This document shows, one piece after another, positions 57,751 through 64,000 of a stretch of DNA of 64,000 bases (the stretch's first letter is position 1; each line of letters begins with the position of its first letter). The stretch covers positions 248,001 through 312,000 of the forward strand of contig JAKCPB010000352.1 in assembly GCA_021442155.1 (NCBI GenBank). Reading direction: 5' to 3'. The translations under genes and the position numbers were made by a program. The notes under the pieces were generated by a model. That model had not been told where the DNA came from. It saw only the letters and a program-made list of their open reading frames with translations, and searched no databases. The stretch is from Cymbidium sinense. Lineage: Eukaryota; Streptophyta; Magnoliopsida; Asparagales; Orchidaceae.

Positions 57751-58147
57751 GAATGGGCAGAACCTTGATGACAAGAACATCACCATCAAACCTTAAGATC
57801 TTACGATGGAAAAATGAGGTGGTGGTTATAAGTGGTGGAATAAGGTCTGGTGTATAGAGGTGGTGGTCAAAGCAATGGTTATAAAAGTGATGGAGGTTAG
57901 TGGTGGTGGTAGAGGGAGAGATAATATGATAAATCCTACTAAGGCGTGGTAGTTTTGATGATAATAGAAATAAGAAAATCTAATCTCGCTAAACTGTCTT
58001 AAATTCTACTTATAAATTTGATTTGCTCTATGGGTGCGCATTTTTCATCTATGTCATCTTTTATCGTAGAAAACTTAGGGTACAATTTGGTTGATGAAAT
58101 TAAGATGAAGAATTATTGAATTTGAATTTGTTCCCTATTAAAAAAAA
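57751..58147 (+). pseudogene. GR-RBP 3' fragment, copy 18 (HOR copy 2, unit B2)
   Basis: NGQNLDDKNITIKP, then many deletions; only GGGYK.., RGGGQS and RG.R-like pieces remain. 3' UTR has the ACTTAGGGTACAATTTGG variant (compare copies 14 and 17). Counterpart of copy 15. Confidence 0.82.
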
Positions 58148-59065
58148 TTCCTTAAACCCTAAACTAAAACTTAAATCCTAAACCCAAACCCATAAACCCT
58201 AAACCCTAAACCCCAAACCCTAAACCCTAAACCCTAAACCCTAAATCCTAAACTAACCCTAAACCCTAAAAGCTAAAAAACTAAACCTAAGTTAAATAAA
58301 ATAGAAAAATAAAATAAAAAAAACCTAAACCAAAATGAAATAAAAAATAAAAATAAAATAAAAATATAAACTAAAACATAAACCTAAACCTAAACCTAAA
58401 CCTTAAAAGAAATTAAAATAAAAAATAAAAACTAAACTAAAATAAAATAAATAAAAACCTAAACTAAACTAAAAACTTTAAAACCTAAATAAAATAAAAC
58501 TAAACCTAAAATAAATATAAAATAAATTTAAAATAAAATAAAAATAAAACTAAATAAAAACCTAAACCTAAAAAATAAACCTAAAAATAAAGAAAAAGTA
58601 AAACTTCAACCCTAAACAAAAAAAACCTAAACCTAAAATAAAAATATAATAAATAAAATAAAATAAACCTAAACTAAAACTAAAATAAACTAAACTAAAA
58701 TAAATAAAACCTACACCTAAACCTAAAATAAACTAAACCTAAACCAAAACTAAAAAAGAAAACCTAAAAGTAAACCTAAAATAAAAACCTAAAACCTAGA
58801 ACTAAAAAAATAAAATAAAAACCTAAACCAAAACCTAAAAATAAAAAATAAAAACAAAACTTAAAAAATAAAATAAAAAATAAAACTAAACTTAAAAAAT
58901 AAAGAAATAAAACCTAAACTAAAAATAAGTAAACCTAAAAATAAATAAACTAAACAAAAATAAAAAAAATTAACCTAAATAAAAATAAAATGAAATAAAC
59001 TCAAATAAACAAAAAAATAAACTAAATAAACCTAAACCTATCTATGCTTTAATTTAAGAAAAAAA
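58148..59065 (-). repeat. CCCTAAA, then A/T/C tract S to M
   Basis: Perfect CCCTAAA run near 58215-58245; S variant at about 58270; M weak (CCTATCTATGCTTTAATTTA near 59036). Confidence 0.88.
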
Positions 59066-59329
59066 CCCTAAACCCTAAATCCTAAACTTCCCTAAACTAA
59101 CCTAACTAAAACCCTAAACCCAACTAAACCTAACAACCCTAAACCTAAACCTAAACTTAAAATCTAAAAAACCTAAACCTAAAACCTAAACCCTAAACTT
59201 AAACCCTAATCCTAAACCCTAAACCTAAACCTAAAACCACCTACTCCCTAAACCTTCAACCCTAAACCTAAACCCAAGCCTAAACCCTAAACCCTAAACC
59301 CCTAAATCTAAATTAACCCTAAACCATAA
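59066..59329 (-). repeat. CCCTAAA-like array
   Basis: Imperfect, with frequent loss of one C (CCTAAAC). Confidence 0.85.
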
Positions 59330-59762
59330 GAATGGTGGAGAATGGCAAGAAAATCTCAACCAGGCTAGTCTAGATCTGTGGGAGGCTAAGGAGGTGGTGG
59401 CCATAGTGGTGGTGGGGATCTAGAGGTGGTGGATATGGAGGTGGTGGTAGTAATAGTTAAGAGGTGAGGAGCGATAGAGGTTACAACTATGGTGGTGGAG
59501 GGAGAGATCATGGATATGATGGCGATCTCCCACTGAGGGGGTATGATGGGAACTAGAACAAGAACATGATCTAATTATTGCTTATGGAATTATGTCTTTA
59601 TAGTAAAGATAGTTCTACTTATCTAAGGTTTTTGATTTGCTTTATGGGTGCTCATTTTTTTTCCATGTCGTCACTTGTGTCTTAGAAAACTTAGGGTTCT
59701 ACTATGTTGATGAAATCAAGAAGAAGAAATGTTAAATATGAATTTAGTCTCTATTAAAAAAA
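59330..59762 (+). pseudogene. GR-RBP 3' fragment, copy 19
   Basis: 5' part shortened (GAATGGTGGAGAATGGCAAG), then CAACCAGGCTAGTCTAGATC, so this copy keeps CAG. GGYGGGG, RSDRGYNYGGGGRDHGYDGD pieces; ends GGYDGN-stop. 3' UTR complete; A7 tail. Indel-rich in G runs. Confidence 0.85.
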
Positions 59763-60529
59763 CTTAAACCCTAAACCCTAATCCCTAAACACTAAATCCA
59801 AAACTATAACACTAAATCTAAAAATAAAATAAAAATAAAATAAAAATAAACTAAAATAAAATGAATAAAAACCTAAATTAAACTAAAAAATAAAATAAAC
59901 ATAAGAATAAAACACCTAAATAAAATAAAAACTAAACGTAAAACAAAAATAAAATAAAAACCTAATTCTAAAAAATTAACCAGAAAAATAAAACTAAAAA
60001 ATAAAAACAAAATAAAACATAAATTCTAAACTAAAAAAACCCAAAGCTAAAAACAAAAATAAAATAAACAAAAAATAAACCTAAACCTAAACTAAAATAA
60101 ATAAACCAAAACCTATGCCTAAAATAAACTTAAACTAAATAAACAAAAAAACTAAAAATAAACCTAAACTTAAACTAAAAAATAAAAAACCTAAAATAAA
60201 CCTAAAATAAAACTTGAAGCCTAAACCTAAAAAAATAAAATAAAAACTTGAACCTAAACCTAAAAATAAAAAATAACACCTAAACATAAATAATAAAATA
60301 AAAAGAGAACTACACTAAAAAATAAACCTACACCTATACCTAAACCTAGAAAATAAACAAAAATAAAAAACCTAAACTAAAATAATTAAACCTAAAATAA
60401 ATAAACTAAACTAAATAAAAATAAAAATAAACCTAAATAAAAAATAAAAAAACCAAAATAAATAAAAAAATAAACTAAATATACTAAATAATCCTAAACC
60501 TATGTTTATTAATTTAAAAAAAAAAAACA
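59763..60529 (-). repeat. CCCTAAA remnant, then A/T/C tract to M
   Basis: Only about 70 bp of CCCTAAA, then the tract; M weak (CCTATGTTTATTAATTTAAA near 60500). Confidence 0.82.
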
Positions 60530-60835
60530 CTAAATCATAAAAAATAAACCCTAAACCCTAAAATAAACCCTAAATACAATATACCTACAACCCTAAACCA
60601 TAAACATTAAACCCTAAAAACTCTAATTAAACCCTCAACCCTAAAAATCTCTAAACCCTAAACCCTAAATTGTAACCCTAAACCCTAAATCAGAACTTAA
60701 ATCCTAAACAAACCCCAAACCTAAACATAAACCTAAAGTAACTAAATAAATTAAAATAAACCTAAACCCAAACTTAAATTTAAACTTTAAACCCAAACCT
60801 AAAACATATTAACCTAAACCTAAATGAAACCCTAA
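60530..60835 (-). repeat. CCCTAAA-like array
   Basis: Degenerate array before copy 20. Confidence 0.85.
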
Positions 60836-61235
60836 GAATGGGGAACCATGATGAAAGAATCCAAAGTGCTCAATCTAGATCAAGGAGGTGGCTGTAATCA
60901 CAAGGATGGTGGTGCTGTATGGATGTGAGTAGTGGTTTATGGAGCGGAGGATAGAAGGCTACAAATGGTGGTAGAGGGAGAGATCGAGGATATGATGGTC
61001 AATCCACACTGAGATGGGGTGGTTTTGATGGGAAGGAGAAATCAAGAATGGTCGATCCGATTGCATATGGAATTGTGTACATTAGAGATGTTTCTAATTA
61101 AAGGTGTTTTGATTTGCTATGTCTCATTTTTATCTATGTCATCACTTGTGTCTTAGAAAACTTAATGTGTTACTTGGTTGATGAAATCTACAAGAAGAAA
61201 TGTTGAATCTAAATTTGTTCTCTGTTAAAAAAAAA
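60836..61235 (+). pseudogene. GR-RBP 3' fragment, copy 20
   Basis: Heavily deleted: GAATGGGGAACCATGATGAA for NGQNLDG, CAATCTAGATCAAGGAGGTG for the SR-Gly start. GRGRDRGYDGQS is readable in one frame. 3' UTR shortened by about 40 bp, A9 tail. Confidence 0.82.
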
Positions 61236-61744
61236 CTAAAAACCCTAAACTTTAAACTAAAATGTGAACCGTAAACTAAAAAAAACCTAAACCTAAAATA
61301 AAAATAAAATAAACCTAAACCTACACTAACATAAACTAAACTAAAATAAATAAACCAAACCAAATAATAAACTAAACCTAAACCTAAACCTAATCCTGAA
61401 CTAAATAAAATAAACTAAACAAATAATAAACCTAAACCTAAACTAAAAAATAAAACCTAAAAATAAACCTAAAATAAAAACCTAAAACCTAAACCTAAAA
61501 AAATAAAATTAAAACCTGAACCTAAACCTAAAAATAAAAAATAAAATAAAATTAAAACTAAACTAAAAAATAAACAAAAAGCAAAACCTAAAAAATTTAC
61601 TAAAATAAAAAACCTAAAATAAAATAAATAAACATAAATAAAAAATAAACCTAATTAAAAATAAATAATAAAATAAACTAAAATAAATAAAAAATAAACT
61701 GAGTAAACTAAATAAATCTAAACCTATTGATTTATTTAATTAAT
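61236..61744 (-). repeat. A/T/C tract ending in landmark M
   Basis: Very short CCCTAAA then the tract; M variant CCTATTGATTTATTTAATTA near 61724. Confidence 0.85.
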
Positions 61745-61941
61745 AAAAAACCCTAAACCTGAAACTCTAAACCTAAAATACTAAACTTACAACCCTAAAC
61801 CCTAAACCCTATACTTTAAACCCTAAAAAACCCTAAACCCTAAACCCAAAACCTCAACCCTAAACCTTAAACCTTAACCCTAAACCCTAAACCCTAAAAT
61901 CATAAACCCTAAAATCTTAAACTCTAAACCCTAAACCCTAA
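61745..61941 (-). repeat. CCCTAAA-like array, no GR-RBP insert
   Basis: Short-form monomer; passes into S (AAAAATGTAAAAACTATAAC) near 61940. Confidence 0.88.
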
Positions 61942-62790
61942 AAATGTAAAAACTATAACGTAAGCTAGATAAAACCTTAAAATAAAATAAATTTAAAAAC
62001 CTAAGCAAAAATAAAGAAATAGAATAAAATAAAAACCTAATACCTAAACCTAAACCTAAACCATAAAATAAAATAAAATAAAAAATCAAATGTAGATAAA
62101 CATAATATAAATAAAAACCTAAACTAAACAAAAAAAATCTAAATAAAATAAAAACTAACGTAAAGTAGAAATAAAATAAACCTAAAATTAAATAAAATAA
62201 AAACTAAATAAAAACCTAAACTTAAAAATAAAACCTAAAAAATAAATAAAAAATAAAACCTAAACCCTAAACTAAAAAAAACTTAAACCTAAAATAAAAA
62301 TAAAATAAATAAAATAAATAAAATAAAATAAACTTAAACCTAAACTAGAATAAACTAAACTAAAATAAATAAAACCTTAACCTAAACCTAAAATAAACTA
62401 AACCTAACCTAAACCTAAACTAAATATAATAAAATAAACTAAAAGTAAACCTAACCTTAAACTAAAAAAAAAACCTAAAAATAAACCTAAAATTAAACCA
62501 AAAAACCTAAACTTAAAAAAATAAAATAAAATCCTAAGCCTAAACCTAAAAATAAAAAATAAAACCGAAACCTAAAAAATAAAATAAAAATAAAATTCAG
62601 CTAAAAAATAAACTTAAACCTAAACCTAAACCTAAAAAAAAACTAAAATAAAAAACCTAAACTAAATTAAATACACCTAAAATAAATAAACTAAAATAAA
62701 TAAAAGTAAAATTAAACCAAAATGAAAATATAAAATAAAAAAACTAAAATATAAAAAGAAATTAAATAAACTTGAACCTACCGGTATAAT
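61942..62790 (-). repeat. A/T/C-only satellite tract, S to M
   Basis: 0.83-kb tract; M variant CCTACCGGTATAATTTAAAA near 62777. Confidence 0.88.
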
Positions 62791-63109
62791 TTAAAACCCT
62801 AAACCCCAAACTTAAACCATAAGCTAAACCCTAAACCCAAATCTAAAAATAACCCTAAACCCTAAACCTTAAACCTTAAAACCCTAAACCCTAAAACCTA
62901 AATGAACCATAACCTAAACTAAACCCAGCTAAACCCAAAACCTTAAAACCATAAACCTAAACCATAAACCCTAAACCCCAAATCCTACACCTAAACCCTA
63001 AACCCTAATCCAAAAAATAGCCCCAATCCTAAACCTTAACCTAATCCTAAAGTAACTAAATAAACTAAAGTAAGCCTAAATCCTAAAACCTAATAAAACT
63101 AAACTGTAT
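62791..63109 (-). repeat. CCCTAAA-like array
   Basis: Degenerate array, the usual ~300 bp before a GR-RBP copy. Confidence 0.85.
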
Positions 63110-63558
63110 GAATGGGCAGAACCTTCACGTTAGGAACATCACCCAACTGGCTCAGATCGACATGAGGCAAAGGCGAGGCGTGGTTATCACAATGGTGGTG
63201 GGGATCTAGAGGTGCTTGTGGATATGGAGGTGGTGGTCGCAATGGTTTATAGGCGTGAGGAGGACAAGATTACAACCATGGTGGTGGCGGAGGCAAAAAT
63301 TGGTGATATGATGGTGGATCCCGCTACTTCAGAGGTCGGGGTGGTTCTGATGGGAATTGGCAAAAATGAAGAACGCCTCCGACCACGCTTATGGAACATT
63401 GTTTTATAAGAGAGCGATTCTAGTTATCTAGCATTTTTATGCTCTAAGCATGCTCATTTTTATCTATGTCATCGATTATTTCTAGAAAACTGTGTTGCTA
63501 GGTTGATGAAATCAAAAAGAAGAAATGTTCAATCTAAATTTATTCTATGATAAAAAAA
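63110..63558 (+). pseudogene. GR-RBP 3' fragment, copy 21
   Basis: Starts TATGAATGGGCAGAACCTTC; the ATG before AATGGG would be the Met of the usual GMNGQ, so it may extend one codon further than the other copies or be chance. Then RNIT, a short deletion, GGYGGGGRN, and in-frame YDGGSRYFRGRGGSDGNWQK-stop at the end. 3' UTR near complete, A7 tail. Confidence 0.87.
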
Positions 63559-63710
63559 CCAAAAATCATAAACCCTAAACTAAAACCTAAAACTTAGACA
63601 TATAACATAAACCCTAAACCCTCAAAACCCTAAACCATAAACCCTAAAACCTAAACCCTAAAGCCTAAACTAAAACCCAAAATACTAAATTTATTCTCTA
63701 TTAAGAGAAC
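63559..63710 (-). repeat. CCCTAAA-like array with a fragment of the GR-RBP 3' end
   Basis: CCCTAAA to about 63680; then ACTAAATTTATTCTCTATTA (about 63684), which matches the last bases of the GR-RBP 3' UTR without its body. The satellite is cut here by the gypsy element. Confidence 0.65.
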
Positions 63711-64000
63711 TATTCCTACCCCTGCCTTTCCTAGAATAGTAGATTATAGTTCTTCTTCTCTTTAAGAGGAAGCCACAACATCAAAGTACATCTCCGAGAG
63801 GTGAATGTTAGTATCCCCTATGTTCATGATTTATTCATCGGGAAGATCATCACTAAGTGGAGAGTTAGCAGGAAGTGGGTGTGCTGCTAAGAAATCTACC
63901 AGTGCTTGTCCTTTCATTGAATGGAGGGGTAAAAAGGTAATGTCAAACTACAAGAGGATCTTGGACCATCATGCCAACCGTCTGAATAGCTATGTTCATG
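63711..64000 (-). mobile_element. Ty3/gypsy pol fragment: RNase H junction (cut by window edge)
   Basis: The - strand reads LFRRLA-stop-WSKILL-stop-FDITFLP, then MKGQALVDFLAAHPLP and NSPLSDDLPDE-stop, with LSEMYFDVVASS further on. This is the gypsy RT/RNase H end, linker and start of the following RNase H-like domain (W.MYFDGA in intact ones). The catalytic-type Asp in MYFD is kept; at least three stops make it dead. It continues beyond 64000. It is related to 6672-6874 but inverted, and is probably from the same family. Confidence 0.85.

Noticed and set aside
9654..63710. CRISPR-like array because of regular repeats
   Set aside because: Repeats are 7-bp telomere-like units or ~1.0-1.6-kb satellite monomers in plant DNA; no unique short spacers and no cas genes.

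Overview
The window looks like nuclear DNA of a flowering plant. Interstitial telomere-like repeats of the plant type (TTTAGGG/CCCTAAA) occur throughout. There are degraded L1-type and RTE-type LINEs and Ty3/gypsy LTR elements, and many broken copies of the 3' part of a class IVa glycine-rich RNA-binding protein (GR-RBP) gene. The C-terminus ending in GGSDGNWRN is more like monocot GR-RBPs than AtGRP7, so a monocot is a reasonable guess but not proven. I found no intact protein-coding gene, tRNA, rRNA or CRISPR array. This looks like heterochromatic repeat DNA, pericentromeric or subtelomeric.

Left part (1-9.1 kb): short TTTAGGG/CCCTAAA runs that change orientation, a 31-bp perfect inverted repeat, low-complexity TTTAG/CTAAA tracts on both strands that meet in fold-back junctions, scattered pieces of one LTR-retroelement family, a gypsy RT/RNase H piece (+ strand, ~6.7 kb) and an L1 LINE 3' piece (- strand, ~8.2 kb).

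Satellite block 1 (9.1-20.3 kb) and block 2 (32.9-63.7 kb) belong to one composite satellite, always in the same orientation. Its basic monomer is about 1.0 kb: an A/T/C-only tract of about 0.7 kb that begins near the landmark AAAAAGCTAAAAACCTAAAC ('S') and ends at the landmark CCTACCAGTTTACTTAATTT ('M'), followed by 0.2-0.3 kb of CCCTAAA-like repeats. About half the monomers are enlarged to about 1.6 kb by the last ~75-80 codons, 3' UTR and poly(A) tail of a GR-RBP mRNA, placed about 300 bp after M and followed by more CCCTAAA. I count 21 such GR-RBP fragments, nearly all beginning at the same codon, all on + and all broken. Shared changes show a second level of organisation: a repeat of about 3.6 kb is present twice at about 51.0-58.3 kb. 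Three related T-rich retroposons with A-rich tails lie inside the satellite; one is flanked by a 7-bp target duplication inside a GR-RBP copy.

Between the two satellite blocks (20.3-32.9 kb) are an unusual GGGCC/CTAGG-rich stretch, a degenerate L1 LINE (ORF1 zinc knuckle, endonuclease, start of RT; + strand), and a long Ty3/gypsy-related remnant on the - strand with gag and protease traces plus LTR/UTR-like DNA. The window ends inside another - strand gypsy element (RNase H junction).

Nothing here works together as a pathway. The story is one of repeat evolution: a processed GR-RBP transcript captured by telomere-like DNA, amplified as a satellite, then invaded by retroelements. Because the arrays are low in complexity, part of the sequence heterogeneity may be sequencing or assembly error, and this is flagged where relevant.
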